Shown here one piece after another: positions 8,520-17,036 of a DNA stretch of 64,000 nucleotides (its first letter is position 1; each line of letters opens with the position of its first letter). Made by a program: the position numbers and the translations under genes. Below the pieces are notes generated by a model. That model ran no database searches, was not told where the DNA came from, and was given only the letters and a program-made list of their open reading frames with translations. The DNA comes from an uncultured Acidobacteriota bacterium (GTDB lineage: Bacteria > Acidobacteriota > Blastocatellia > Pyrinomonadales > Pyrinomonadaceae), in NCBI GenBank assembly GCA_937873515.1, contig CALMYB010000005.1, positions 62,001 to 126,000 on the forward strand. The letters run 5' to 3'.

Positions 8520-8741
8520 TTAGGCCGCGGCCGCCGCAAGCGCGGCAACATTCTCAGCTTGGGGGCCCTTTGGTCCGTCGGTCACCTCGAATTCGACTTC
8601 CTGGCCCTGAATAAGGCTCTTGTAGCCGTCGCCGGAGATCGCACTATAGTGGACAAAGATGTCCTGTTCACCTGGCTGTTCGATGAATCCGTAACCCTTT
8701 GCATTGTTGAACCACTTAACCTTACCAACTGTCCTTGACAT
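8520..8741 (-). CDS. Cold-shock domain protein (CspA family)
   Basis: 73 residues. The RNA-binding motifs KGYGFIE (RNP1) and DIFVHYSAI (RNP2) of the five-stranded CSD beta-barrel are clear, and the protein has the normal family length plus an Ala-rich tail. It binds single-stranded RNA or DNA and melts RNA structure, as an RNA chaperone in cold or growth transitions. ATG 8741 is chosen because the core begins [11 protein letters not shown] and an AGGAGG site (8751-8756) stands just upstream. It is monocistronic, with a promoter at 8968-8996 and an unusually long leader of about 220 bases. Confidence 0.95.
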   Translation of the reverse strand: MSRTVGKVKWFNNAKGYGFIEQPGEQDIFVHYSAISGDGYKSLIQGQEVEFEVTDGPKGPQAENVAALAAAAA

Positions 8742-9095
8742 CAAAAAACTCCTCCTAGAAGTAAAACAAAATCCTTGTTGTCTGGTGTGGGCGCCAAGGC
8801 GCCCGAAATAGAGCTGTCGCGTCCGAAGAAGCAAACGCTGTCAGATCGACGTCGATTCTTTGGCGAGAGAAGGGCGTGCGAACCTTGCTTCATTCGTTCT
8901 AAAAACAAACAAATCTTAAACAGCAAGATTCGCGATGATCGGATCGTGTTTTTAGGTTGACCAAAGGAATTTATCGAAATTGAAACCTGCTGTCAAGAGG
9001 CTTTTTTACTGATTCCGCAAGAACGGTCAAATTGACTTAAGCTCCGTGCTCGCCGAAGATTAGCAAAACGAAACTAGTTTTCGAGGTGAACTAAT
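8742..9095. other. Intergenic region: cold-shock leader and kynA upstream region
   Basis: This 354-base gap separates divergent genes. It holds the cold-shock mRNA leader (about 8742-8960, minus) and its promoter. On the plus side only the kynA ribosome-binding site AGGTGA (about 9084-9089) is clear; a TTGACT at about 9031 has no convincing -10. No other gene is seen. Confidence 0.6.
8968..8996 (-). promoter_or_regulatory. Near-consensus sigma70 promoter of the cold-shock gene
   Basis: A perfect -35 TTGACA (8991-8996) and a -10 TAAATT (8968-8973) are 17 bases apart on the minus strand. The predicted start near 8960 leaves a leader of about 220 bases before ATG 8741, like the long thermosensing leaders of enterobacterial cspA. 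Confidence 0.75.
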
Positions 9096-9899
9096 ATGAC
9101 GCAGAATTATGGCGGTGACACGCCGCTCTCCTACAACAAATATCTGAAGGTCCACGAGCTCATCAAGCTACAGGAAACGCTGTCAGAACCGACCAGTCAC
9201 GACGAACTGCTTTTTATCATCATCCATCAGACGTACGAGCTCTGGTTCAAGCAGATACTGCATGAGGTCGATGCTGTCCTCGGCTGGCTCAACGAAGGAC
9301 GGATCTTCCGTGCGAACCACAGTCTGCGGGGTGTGATCTCTATTGAGAAGATTCTTGTCAAGCAGATACACATTCTCGAATCGATGGCGCCGATCGGCTT
9401 CCTCGAGTTTCGCGACAAGCTCAATCCCGCGAGCGGTTTCCAATCGATGCAGTTTCGCGAACTCGAATTCTCTTCGGGCGCAAAGGACGAGAAGATCCTT
9501 GAGACATTCAAGCACGACGAACTCGCATACGAGCGTCTCACAAAGCGTTTCAACTCACCGTCGGTCGCAGATGCATTTTGGAGCCTGCTTTCGCGAAAGG
9601 AGTTCGCGGTCGCAACGCACGAAGAGCGTATCGCCTCGATCGTCGAGATATTGACCCATCCCGAGAAATACGCCGAGCTGTATCTGCTCCAGGATCTCCT
9701 GATCGAGCACGACGAGCTGATATCGAGCTGGCGCTACGACCACGTTCTGATGGTCGAACGGATGCTCGGGATGAAACGCGGAACGGGCGGTTCGGACGGC
9801 GTCGGATACTTAAGGACCACACTTTCGAAGAAATTCTACCCTGAGCTTTGGGAAGCGCGTACGCACCTTTCCATCTCTTCGAACGGAGCGACGGCTTAG
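9096..9899 (+). CDS. kynA: Tryptophan 2,3-dioxygenase
   Basis: 267 residues, near the usual family length. This cytoplasmic haem enzyme opens the indole ring of L-tryptophan with O2 to give N-formylkynurenine, the first step of the kynurenine pathway. Visible family motifs are DELLFIIIHQTYELWFKQI, with the active-site histidine at residue 44, and WRYDHVLMVERMLG followed by KRGTGGSDGVGYL, which holds the proximal haem histidine and the substrate-binding loop. An AGGTGA site precedes ATG 9096. No other kynurenine gene is in the window. It converges with hemW, overlapping by 4 bases at the stop codons. Confidence 0.95.
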   Translation: MTQNYGGDTPLSYNKYLKVHELIKLQETLSEPTSHDELLFIIIHQTYELWFKQILHEVDAVLGWLNEGRIFRANHSLRGVISIEKILVKQIHILESMAPIGFLEFRDKLNPASGFQSMQFRELEFSSGAKDEKILETFKHDELAYERLTKRFNSPSVADAFWSLLSRKEFAVATHEERIASIVEILTHPEKYAELYLLQDLLIEHDELISSWRYDHVLMVERMLGMKRGTGGSDGVGYLRTTLSKKFYPELWEARTHLSISSNGATA

Positions 9900-11095
9900 G
9901 CAAAAACCGCAAAGACCTCGTTCGAAAAGAGCATTCCGCGGCGTGTGAGCCTTAGGCTATCGCCCGTGAATTCGATCAATCCCGTGTCGGCGAGACGTGC
10001 AAGTTCGCCGTCGTATTTCGCTTTAAGATCAATGCCTGTCGCTCTCTCGTAATCATTGACCGAAATTCCGTCCGTCAGCCGCAGGCCGAGGAATGCACGC
10101 TCCCCGGCGAGCTTTTCGTCGTCGAGCTCGTCGCGTCCCGCTTCGGGCGATCCGCCGTCCTCGATCGCGGAAACATACTCGGCCGTGTCGCGAATATTCC
10201 AGAAACGCGTTCTCCCGTCAAAGGAATGTGCCGACACGCCGAAGCCGTAAACCGGATCGAGCCGCCAATACTTCGTGTTGTGACGCGACGCAAACCCGGG
10301 CTTAGCAAAATTCGAGATCTCGTATTGCGCAAAATTTGTCGTCTCGATCCGATCAAGCAGATGCTCGTACATCTCGGCGGCAAGCTCTTCGTCGGGCAAG
10401 GGACGGCGGCCGCTGCGTATCTGTTCGGCGAGCGGCGTCGCCTCGTGAACCTCGAGAATGTAGAGCGACAGATGCTCATGGTCTAGCGTTAGAGCCTCGT
10501 CCAGATTCCGCTGCCAATCGTCGAGCGTCTGGCCGGGAAGCCCGATGATCAGGTCGAAGCTCACGTTCGAAAATCGTGCATCGCGGAGCATCTTGAACGT
10601 ATTTCGAGCGTCGTTCGCATCGTGCCCGCGAGCCAGCAGCTTCAGATCGCGGTCGTTGAACGTCTGCACACCAAAGCTCGCGCGATTAACGCCAAGTTCG
10701 AGATACCCCGCGAGACTTTCGGGCGTAACGGTCGCGGGGTTCATCTCCATCGTGATCTCCGCATCATCCGCAACCGCGAACTCCTCGCCGACAGCCTGCA
10801 AGATCGCCTCGACCTGCACTGCGGAGAGCAGCGACGGCGTGCCTCCGCCGAAATAGATCGTGTCAACCGTCAGCAAAGAAGCCGCCGCGGATGAACGCTG
10901 ATCGCGCAGATCAAAGCCCCCTTGCCTATCCGTGTCATCTGCGTCATTCTGCGGCGGAAATTGTCGGATCTCGCGACACAACGCGGCGACATACCGCTCC
11001 ACCGCGCCGCTCTCGCGATAAACGTCCGTCGCAAAATCGCAGTACGAGCAACGCGACTTGCAGAAAGGAATGTGAAGGTAAACTCCGGCCGTCAT
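9896..11095 (-). CDS. hemW: HemW-type radical SAM haem chaperone
   Basis: 399 residues. CKSRCSYCDF (cysteines 12, 16, 19) binds the radical-SAM [4Fe-4S] cluster and YFGGGTPSLL is the SAM-binding glycine motif; the C-terminal HemN-like domain follows. HemW proteins resemble coproporphyrinogen dehydrogenase but are thought to insert haem into membrane respiratory proteins. Between the helix ending CREIRQF and the conserved VDTIYFGGG strand there is an extra stretch of about 28 residues (starting PPQNDADDTDRQ) encoded by the palindromic 9-bp array at 10882-10957. It is in frame and the rest of the gene looks intact. Confidence 0.92.
   Translation of the reverse strand: MTAGVYLHIPFCKSRCSYCDFATDVYRESGAVERYVAALCREIRQFPPQNDADDTDRQGGFDLRDQRSSAAASLLTVDTIYFGGGTPSLLSAVQVEAILQAVGEEFAVADDAEITMEMNPATVTPESLAGYLELGVNRASFGVQTFNDRDLKLLARGHDANDARNTFKMLRDARFSNVSFDLIIGLPGQTLDDWQRNLDEALTLDHEHLSLYILEVHEATPLAEQIRSGRRPLPDEELAAEMYEHLLDRIETTNFAQYEISNFAKPGFASRHNTKYWRLDPVYGFGVSAHSFDGRTRFWNIRDTAEYVSAIEDGGSPEAGRDELDDEKLAGERAFLGLRLTDGISVNDYERATGIDLKAKYDGELARLADTGLIEFTGDSLRLTRRGMLFSNEVFAVFA
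10882..10957. repeat. Palindromic 9-bp-period array inserted in frame in hemW
   Basis: The outer ends are perfect inverted repeats, CCGCCGC (10882-10888) and GCGGCGG (10951-10957). The left arm steps by 9 bases (cggatgaac, gctgatcgc, gcagatc) and the right arm too (ctatccgtg, tcatctgcg, tcattctgc); the right arm read in reverse resembles the left. The same word family (cgcagat, cggat) makes up the intergenic unit at 32849-32977. Read through by hemW it adds about 25 residues. Confidence 0.8.
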
Positions 11096-11160
11096 CTTGT
11101 TCGTATTATTTTCTGTGAAAACCGCGGAATAATCTATTGCGGGAAATCTGTTACGGGCAT

Positions 11161-12192
11161 ATGCTTGTGGATACGATGCTCAGGTTTTCGATAATCCTCA
11201 CTTTTTCTCTCCTCCTTGCTTCGTGTTCAAAAGACACCTCGACTCCTTACGCAAGCGAAGCGACCGTCTCTGGGCGTCCAAGTCCGACGACTTCATACAA
11301 CTTTGACGCCGTCAACGCAGTGGACCAAAGCAAAGCGGAAACAACTCCTAAGCACGAATACCCGGGAAAGGATATACAGGCCGTCTTTCCACCAGAAACC
11401 AAAAACACTGCATCTTGGGTGAACGATACTTACGAACGGAGCCGCAGCTTTGATATTTCGGGCTACACGATCACGACAAGGAATTTTAAGCCGATTTATC
11501 TAAAGAAGAACGGTCGTGTGCGGTTGAAATTCCAGACAAAGAGTAGCTGGAGCGATTACTCTGCATTTTTTGCTGCAGACGCCAGCTTACTCGGACCAAA
11601 TACAAAACAGATCTACGTCCTGAGTCCAAACACAGCCGCGGTCTGCTGTACTAACTACTGGATCATCGATATTACTACCAACCAGCCAAGGGTTATTTTC
11701 AGAAGCGAAGATTACGGGCGGTTTCGCGAAGGGATGGAGATTTTCGACGCAGATCGCGACGGCATTTATGAGCTTGTTCAGTTCGATGCAACTTTCAGAT
11801 ATTTTGCTGGCGATTGCGGTTCTTGTTCGCCTCTGCCCCGTGCCTATTTCAAGTATGACCCGACAAAACGTAGTTACCTTCCCGCAGAGAGCGTGGTGCA
11901 GGATTTTGTTGTTGCCGGCATCAAAAGGTCCGAGAAATGGTTGGCCGAAAAGAAGGATGAGTACGACACTCTTAAGAAGGCCGAAGTAGATTCGTTGGTT
12001 CAACGAAACGCGCTCGCCCGAACCGCCGACCTGCTCTTTATCGGCGAGGAGAAAAGGGCGTGGAAGATCTTCGATACATATGTGTTCGATCCGAAGGGTG
12101 ATTTGCGAAAAGAGATGAAATGGGACCTGCGTCAAAGTAAGTTCTACCAAGCGCTTCGAAAGATCTCGTCTCGGCCCGTACGCAAACGCTGA
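11161..12192 (+). CDS. Lipoprotein of unknown function
   Basis: 343 residues from ATG 11161; ATG 11176 is an equally good start. The N-terminus has a lipoprotein signal, FSIILTFSLLLASCSKD, with the lipobox cysteine in LASC, so the protein should be membrane-anchored outside the cytoplasm. The body is a globular beta-rich region; FDADRDGIYELVQFD resembles a calcium-binding or FG-GAP-like turn, and ATFRYFAGDCGSCSP follows. The family is not recognised. The gene is slightly more AT-rich than its neighbours. It is followed 46 bases later by the methyltransferase-like gene on the same strand. Confidence 0.72.
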   Translation: MLVDTMLRFSIILTFSLLLASCSKDTSTPYASEATVSGRPSPTTSYNFDAVNAVDQSKAETTPKHEYPGKDIQAVFPPETKNTASWVNDTYERSRSFDISGYTITTRNFKPIYLKKNGRVRLKFQTKSSWSDYSAFFAADASLLGPNTKQIYVLSPNTAAVCCTNYWIIDITTNQPRVIFRSEDYGRFREGMEIFDADRDGIYELVQFDATFRYFAGDCGSCSPLPRAYFKYDPTKRSYLPAESVVQDFVVAGIKRSEKWLAEKKDEYDTLKKAEVDSLVQRNALARTADLLFIGEEKRAWKIFDTYVFDPKGDLRKEMKWDLRQSKFYQALRKISSRPVRKR

Positions 12193-12238
12193 GAAAGTGT
12201 ACCCTGAACCGGCCGATCTAGAATTTTTGAATTTCAAA

Positions 12239-12841
12239 ATGCGAGAAATTTCCCAATACCTTTCGATAGCGGCCTTCGTCATACTGATCATTTCGTGGTT
12301 CGTCTTCTTGGGCCTATTTGCTTTCAGGCGGAGGCCTGCGACGGCACCGGACAGCAAACGGGCTCCGCGTTCTTTTGCCGGACTCGCAGTGCAGGCAATA
12401 GGATTCGGAGTGGTCTGGGGATTCCAACGCGAGCCTTTGCTTTCGCCGCTGTTTGAAGGGCAATTCGCGCTGAACATCATTCTTCAGGTCCTGGCAGTTT
12501 TTCTTATGACCAGCTCCGTCTGGCTCACGATGTCAGCGGTCAGAGAACTCGGAAAGCAGTTCGCCCTGCAGGCAAGATTGATCGAGGGACACGAGCTGAT
12601 CACGTCGGGCGTTTACCGCATCGTTCGCCATCCGATCTATACGGCAATGTTCGGGATGCTGCTTGCGACGGCCTTCGTAATGAGCCACTGGATCGCTCTC
12701 ATCGTCGGAGTTTGCCTGTTCCTCATCGGCACGCGCATCCGTACCGCAAGCGAAGACCGCCTTCTAAGCGATGCGTTCGGCGCGGAATTCGCCGCGTGGA
12801 AAAAGAAAGTGCCCGGCCTCGTCCCATTCGCAAAATGGTGA
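12239..12841 (+). CDS. Isoprenylcysteine methyltransferase-like integral membrane protein
   Basis: 200 residues from ATG 12239 (MREISQYLSIAAFVILI). Four or more hydrophobic segments are visible (about 8-27, 80-102, 136-160 and a short one near 160-172). The SAM-binding signature of the ICMT/PEMT superfamily is present: GVYRIVRHPIYTAMFGM, and later SEDRLLSDAFGAEFAAWKKKVP. Bacterial members methylate isoprenoids, phospholipids or unknown small substrates. The substrate cannot be read from sequence, and the neighbouring lipoprotein does not clarify it. Confidence 0.82.
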   Translation: MREISQYLSIAAFVILIISWFVFLGLFAFRRRPATAPDSKRAPRSFAGLAVQAIGFGVVWGFQREPLLSPLFEGQFALNIILQVLAVFLMTSSVWLTMSAVRELGKQFALQARLIEGHELITSGVYRIVRHPIYTAMFGMLLATAFVMSHWIALIVGVCLFLIGTRIRTASEDRLLSDAFGAEFAAWKKKVPGLVPFAKW

Positions 12842-12868
12842 GCTTGTTCAGCGGGCCGGGAGATCTTT

Positions 12869-13393
12869 TTACAGCCAAAATCCGCCAATCGTATCTGCCG
12901 TTGGATCCGCGAGGGTTTTCGTCATCCGGTCCTTCCAGATCTTTTGATAATGGGCGTTAGTACCGTGCCTCGTATCAATGTCGTAACGCTTTTGCAGAAT
13001 GCCGGCTCGGGTGTGGAAGTGAAGCTCTACGGCCTCATTCATTTTCGTCCGCAGCTCGGAAAGGCTGTCTGCACGAAGCCTTGCGAGTTCACGGCAGAGT
13101 GCTCGGCCGGTGATCGTCGCAACGTCGTAGTGCCATTGCTCGTGCGAAAGCAATGCCGCGGTCTGCGCGATACCGGTCCAGACCGAAGCTCGAGGCCGGA
13201 TCGTGATCGTGTAAACGTCCGGGAATCTAAAGACTCCATCGGTACTTGCCGGTGCAGAATCTGGGAACGTGTAGCCGAAGCTTGTGTATGCATCGACGAG
13301 CGTCCGGTCCGCGGGGTCCAATATCTTGCCGGGGGAGACTGTAAAGTTCGTCCAACTCAATGCGGTCGGACTCGCAGAAACTGTTATCGCCAT
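12869..13393 (-). CDS. DUF922-like putative zinc protease
   Basis: 174 residues from ATG 13393, chosen because a GGAGG site lies 7 bases upstream; an earlier in-frame start has none. The only strong motif is SHEQWHYDVA near the middle, an HExxH zinc-protease signature, followed by a helix rich in Arg and Glu and later DTRHGTNA. This layout matches secreted DUF922-type putative metalloproteases, although no signal peptide is visible. Function is inferred from the motif alone. It stands alone between the methyltransferase-like gene, with which it converges, and purL. Confidence 0.6.
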   Translation of the reverse strand: MAITVSASPTALSWTNFTVSPGKILDPADRTLVDAYTSFGYTFPDSAPASTDGVFRFPDVYTITIRPRASVWTGIAQTAALLSHEQWHYDVATITGRALCRELARLRADSLSELRTKMNEAVELHFHTRAGILQKRYDIDTRHGTNAHYQKIWKDRMTKTLADPTADTIGGFWL

Positions 13394-13525
13394 TCTCTTT
13401 GCCTCCATTAGAGATCATGCCGTTTTACGGCCGCCCTAACTGGCAAGACGCAGCCACGAACCGAATCTTGCTCAAATATGACCAAAAAGATCTGCCGAAC
13501 CCTAAAATACGTGTAATGCGATCGG

Positions 13526-15850
13526 TTAGCTGGACAAGGAAGTTTCGAGAGAGGTCTTCCAGCTTCCTTCCAACTCCGCGACCTTGACGGAAACGGCCTT
13601 GCCGCCGTCAACGGTGATACTCAATACGTCCTTACCGACCTTCCCGATCACCTCGAACGGACAATCGCCGGCCGCAGCCTTCACCTTATCAAGATCTTCG
13701 GCGGCGAAGCTGATGATTATCCGCGAAGGCGATTCGCCAAAGAGAACGGCTTCTATCGCAAGACCATTGCTCACGAGCGTGAGGTCGGCTCCAACGGCAT
13801 CGCGGCCGAGCGATGAGAAGCACATTTCGGCGAGAGCGACGGCAAGGCCTCCGTCCGAGCAATCGTGCGCGGAACGGACGAGGCCTTCGTCCGCGAGTTT
13901 GAGGCACGTGTCCTGCACTCGCTTCTCGAGTGTGAGATCAAGCTGAGGTACGCGGCCTTTTTCGGCCATCTCATCAAAAGAAAGGCCTGCGACGGTCTGT
14001 GCGAATTCGCTTACCGAGAGGTCGTCGCCGGTCGTGCCAAGAAGGGCGATGATGTCGCCTTCGGCCTTGAATCCTTGAGTGATGAGCTTGCGAACGTCAT
14101 CGACGACGCCGACCATTCCGATCACCGGCGTCGGCAGAATGCCGCGGCCGTCCGTCTCGTTGTAGAACGAGACATTGCCCGACACGACAGGCGTTTCGAA
14201 CGTCTCGCACGCCTCGATCAAACCGTCGATGACGTCCGAGAAGGAACGCATCACTTCGGGCCTTTCCGGCGAAGCGAAATTCAGGCAGTTCGTAACGGCG
14301 ATCGGTTTTGCGCCGACGCAGACGACGTTTCTGGCGGCCTCGGCAACCGTCAGTTTTGCGCCTTCGAACGCGTTGACGCCGACGTATCGGCCGTTGCCGT
14401 CAAGACACATCGCGATCGCACGACGCGTTTCTTTCACGCGGATCACCGCCGCATCTGCACCCGGCAGAACCGCGGTGTTCGTCCTCACCATCGAGTCGTA
14501 CTGCTCGTAAACCCAATGTTTCGAACAGATGTTCGGCGAAGCGAGCAGGGCTTTCAGTCCTTGTTCCAGGTTCCAGGTTCCAAGTTCCAGGTTCGCATCG
14601 ACCAACTTTGAACTTTGAACCTTGAACTTGGAACTCTCGGCCGCCATCGGCCGGTGATACTTCGGTGCTTCGTCTGTCAAGGCAAGTACGGGAAGATCGG
14701 CTTCGACCTTGCCGTTATGGATGATCTTCAGGCGGTCGCCTTCGACGACCTTGCCGATCACGACAGCATCAAGATCCCATTTATTGAAGATCTCGACGAC
14801 CTCCTTCTCACGGCCGCTTCGCGCAACGATGAGCATTCTCTCCTGAGATTCGGAAAGCAGCATCTCGTAGGCGGTCATTCCGGCCTCACGCTGCGGCACG
14901 AGCGTCAGGTCGATCTCAAGTCCCGTACCTGCACGCGCCGCCATTTCGACCGACGAACTCGTCAGTCCCGCCGCACCCATATCCTGTATGCCCTCGATCG
15001 CGCCGCTTCGCATTGCCTCGAGGCACGCTTCAAGCAGGAGTTTTTCGAGAAAAGGGTCGCCGACCTGCACGGTCGGACGCTTTTCGAGAGCTTCTTCATC
15101 GAACTCTGCGGACGCCATCGTCGCACCGTGAATGCCGTCGCGGCCGGTTTTTGCACCGACGTACATCACGGGGTTTCCGATGCCGGAAGCCTTCCCGAAA
15201 AAGATCTGATCTTGCCGCACAAGCCCTAAAGCGAACGCATTCACGAGCGGATTCAGGCTGTATGATCCGTCAAACACGACCTCGCCGCCGATCGTCGGCA
15301 CGCCGAAGCAATTCCCGTAATGCCCGATGCCCGAGACGCAGCCCTTAAGGATGGAACGATTTCGATTGACTGTTTGAGCCGAGAGATTCTCCCCTCCGCC
15401 GTCTTCCGTCTCCTGTCTCCTGTCTTCTGTCTCTCGTCTCGCAACAAGCGGCCCGAAGCGAAGTGAGTTCATCGCCGCGACCGGACGGGCTCCCATCGTG
15501 AAAACATCCCGCAGGATCCCGCCGACGCCTGTTGCCGCTCCCTGAAAAGGTTCGATGAAAGACGGATGATTGTGCGATTCGACCTTAAAAGCTACGCACC
15601 AATCGTCGCCGATATCGACCACGCCGGCATTCTCGCCCGGCGGCACGATCACGCGCGGGCCGCGCGTCGGAAGGCGTTTCAGATGAACGCGCGACGATTT
15701 ATACGAGCAGTGCTCCGACCACATCACGCTGAAAACTCCGAGCTCCGTAAGGTTCGGCTCGCGTCCCAAAAGATCACAGATCTTTGCGTATTCTTCCTGC
15801 GTCAAATTGTGCTGCTTGATGGTTTCGTCCGTGATCTTTGATTCGCTCAT
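13526..15850 (-). CDS. purL: Phosphoribosylformylglycinamidine synthase subunit PurL
   Basis: 774 residues. It converts FGAR to FGAM with ATP and glutamine-derived ammonia in purine synthesis. Recognisable are [12 protein letters not shown] near the N-terminus, [59 protein letters not shown] and [17 protein letters not shown]. It is the small PurL type, needing separate PurQ and PurS, which are not in the window. It is longer than usual (about 740) because two insertions made of short tandem repeats lie in frame: after LRFGPLVA (array 15401-15440) and after HRPMAAE (array pair 14563-14635). All visible catalytic motifs are intact. Confidence 0.96.
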   Translation of the reverse strand: MSESKITDETIKQHNLTQEEYAKICDLLGREPNLTELGVFSVMWSEHCSYKSSRVHLKRLPTRGPRVIVPPGENAGVVDIGDDWCVAFKVESHNHPSFIEPFQGAATGVGGILRDVFTMGARPVAAMNSLRFGPLVARRETEDRRQETEDGGGENLSAQTVNRNRSILKGCVSGIGHYGNCFGVPTIGGEVVFDGSYSLNPLVNAFALGLVRQDQIFFGKASGIGNPVMYVGAKTGRDGIHGATMASAEFDEEALEKRPTVQVGDPFLEKLLLEACLEAMRSGAIEGIQDMGAAGLTSSSVEMAARAGTGLEIDLTLVPQREAGMTAYEMLLSESQERMLIVARSGREKEVVEIFNKWDLDAVVIGKVVEGDRLKIIHNGKVEADLPVLALTDEAPKYHRPMAAESSKFKVQSSKLVDANLELGTWNLEQGLKALLASPNICSKHWVYEQYDSMVRTNTAVLPGADAAVIRVKETRRAIAMCLDGNGRYVGVNAFEGAKLTVAEAARNVVCVGAKPIAVTNCLNFASPERPEVMRSFSDVIDGLIEACETFETPVVSGNVSFYNETDGRGILPTPVIGMVGVVDDVRKLITQGFKAEGDIIALLGTTGDDLSVSEFAQTVAGLSFDEMAEKGRVPQLDLTLEKRVQDTCLKLADEGLVRSAHDCSDGGLAVALAEMCFSSLGRDAVGADLTLVSNGLAIEAVLFGESPSRIIISFAAEDLDKVKAAAGDCPFEVIGKVGKDVLSITVDGGKAVSVKVAELEGSWKTSLETSLSS
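14563..14635. repeat. Inverted pair of 7-bp arrays inserted in frame in purL
   Basis: The left arm (14563-14594) is built of gttccag/gttccaa heptamers; the right arm (14604-14635) of aactttg/aaccttg/aacttgg heptamers, the reverse complement of gttcaaa-type units. The spacer is about 9 bases. Read through by purL it adds about 25 residues ([10 protein letters not shown] followed by [11 protein letters not shown]) between two conserved blocks. Confidence 0.82.
15401..15440. repeat. 7-bp tandem array inserted in frame in purL
   Basis: Heptamer steps gtcttcc, gtctcct, gtctcct, gtcttct, gtctctc. It encodes [15 protein letters not shown] within an extension of about 25 residues that most PurL proteins lack. 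No inverted partner arm is seen nearby. Confidence 0.75.
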
Positions 15851-16117
15851 CTATACTACCTGCTTTCGGTGCTCGAAAATAAAACAGATACTTTACCGCG
15901 TTCGGGTAGTGAATGTCGAAGAAGACGTGTGCGATAATGTCGCACCCGCTCGATCCGAATGGCGATAGCCGACCGAAATGTCCGCGTGCCGAACGCGCGG
16001 TAAAATTGCGGCCTTTTCGCCGCTCCTTTTCACCTCGGCGGCTGCTTTCGGGTACGATCACCGGTTTTGGCCGCAGCCGCGTTAAGCCCCTTACATATCA
16101 ACAGCTTGGAGGAATTG

Positions 16118-16199
16118 ATGAAGAAAAACTGACGGCCGGACACTTGTACTCAAGGCCTATGATCTCGAGAACACCGGCACCATCCTCGAACTCGAATAG
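16118..16199 (+). pseudogene. Remnant of a small plus-strand gene
   Basis: A good ribosome-binding site (GGAGG, 16108-16112) precedes ATG 16118, but the frame ends after four codons (MKKN). A second open stretch in another frame, from 16146 to TAG 16199, reads VLKAYDLENTGTILELE. This looks like the two ends of a gene joined by internal deletion and frameshift. The original product is not recognised. Confidence 0.35.
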
Positions 16200-16206
16200 C
16201 CGAAGC

Positions 16207-16260
16207 CTATTTCACCGACGGCAGATCCCGTCCCCGATACACGAAAACGGTCTCACGAGC
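16207..16260 (-). pseudogene. 3' fragment of the TlpA-like gene
   Basis: Read on the minus strand this encodes ETVFVYRGRDLPSVK and a stop. It matches the C-terminus of the TlpA-like protein at 17925-18803, which ends ETVFVYRGLQIPSQ. The bases shared by both form the 30-bp direct repeat flanking the restriction-modification pair. It is either the original end of that gene, displaced by insertion, or a paralogue's end. Confidence 0.65.
16230..16259. repeat. Direct repeat, left end of restriction-modification island
   Basis: Matches 17945-17974 at 27 of 30 bases (core CACGAAAACGGTCTC) in the same orientation. The restriction-modification genes lie between the two copies. Confidence 0.7.
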
Positions 16261-16261
16261 A

Positions 16262-17026
16262 CTACTCCGTGGGGCCTCTTTTTGCAGCGGAAACATTTAG
16301 AGCGGAATTATTTATAACGATCTTTTTCCAGTTGATTGAGCCGTCAGCCTCGCAGAATTGGTCGGAGAATTCTCTAGTGAATCTATTCACGATCTTTGCG
16401 TATGAGACAGCAAATGCATCGTTCTTTTGTTTGGCCTGATGACCGAGAGGCTCAATCAACTCAAGGTATAACTTATCGCTCCCGGAAATAAACTGCCAGA
16501 AACCTTGTCCGCACAGTTTTTGATAATCCCCCTTTTCGGGATTGTTATCACGCCCGTAGCAACAGCCATTGATCGCTTCGATTGGAAATTTTGCTCCACT
16601 GGTTCTGAGTATTTTCTTAGCCTTTTTGAAATCGTCGATCATTTTGCGTATTTGAGTGCTGTTTCCCCAATTTGGTCCTGACTTGATATTGACGAGATAG
16701 CGTGTACCTCCAACCTCGAATTCTAAGTCGATGCCCTCCATTCCGGATTTTCGTCCGCCGTATACTTTTGAATTAATAAAAATAGCAAGCCCCTCGAGCC
16801 AATCACCAAAAATAGTCTCCTCACTTGATGATATCTGCGCGTCTAAAATCCCTTTAACAATTGCTTCGGATGTTAGGACGTTCTTAGCCTTAAATAGATA
16901 TGGGTTTTTGCGGCTAATTATTCTTTGGAGTTCTAACTTGTCCAAATTTTGGAGCCTTTTTTCGTGAAAGGAGCCAATATTGCTCTCAACGTAAGCCACT
17001 ACATCTTTCAGGTTGAGTTTTTTCAT
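16262..17026 (-). CDS. PmeII-like type II restriction endonuclease
   Basis: 254 residues from ATG 17026 (MKKLNLKDVVAYVESNIGSF); an in-frame extension upstream is the antisense of the methyltransferase 3' end and is rejected. Motifs match what I know of the PmeII family: RKNPYLFKAKN, ISSSEETIFGDWLEGLA, SGMEGIDLEFE, LVNIKSGPNWGNSTQIRK, GCCYGRDNN and GQGFWQFISG. EGIDLEFE with VNIKSG would be a PD-(D/E)xK-type nuclease core. It should cut unmethylated DNA; the site is unknown. It follows the methyltransferase by 10 bases. Its codons are more AT-rich than those of neighbouring genes, and its stop abuts a gene fragment, suggesting acquisition by transfer. Confidence 0.82.
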   Translation of the reverse strand: MKKLNLKDVVAYVESNIGSFHEKRLQNLDKLELQRIISRKNPYLFKAKNVLTSEAIVKGILDAQISSSEETIFGDWLEGLAIFINSKVYGGRKSGMEGIDLEFEVGGTRYLVNIKSGPNWGNSTQIRKMIDDFKKAKKILRTSGAKFPIEAINGCCYGRDNNPEKGDYQKLCGQGFWQFISGSDKLYLELIEPLGHQAKQKNDAFAVSYAKIVNRFTREFSDQFCEADGSINWKKIVINNSALNVSAAKRGPTE

Positions 17027-17036
17027 CTGATAAGAA

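Larger units (their letters stand above)
15851..16261. other. Intergenic region with decayed gene remnants
   Basis: This 411-base stretch lies between purL and the restriction endonuclease. It holds no intact gene. Near its end are a plus-strand remnant starting at 16118 and a minus-strand remnant of a TlpA-like gene (16207-16260), both listed separately. The first 250 bases show nothing recognisable beyond the purL upstream region. Confidence 0.6.

Noticed and set aside
11587..12480. 297-codon minus-strand frame
   Set aside because: Antisense to the lipoprotein gene, which has a clear lipobox; the minus frame has no motif or ribosome-binding site.
13865..14611. 248-codon plus-strand frame inside purL
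   Set aside because: Antisense of conserved PurL blocks; Arg/Asp-rich shadow.
15913..16317. 134-codon plus-strand frame across the remnant region
   Set aside because: It crosses the TlpA-like remnant and the endonuclease end antisense, so it cannot be a native gene.
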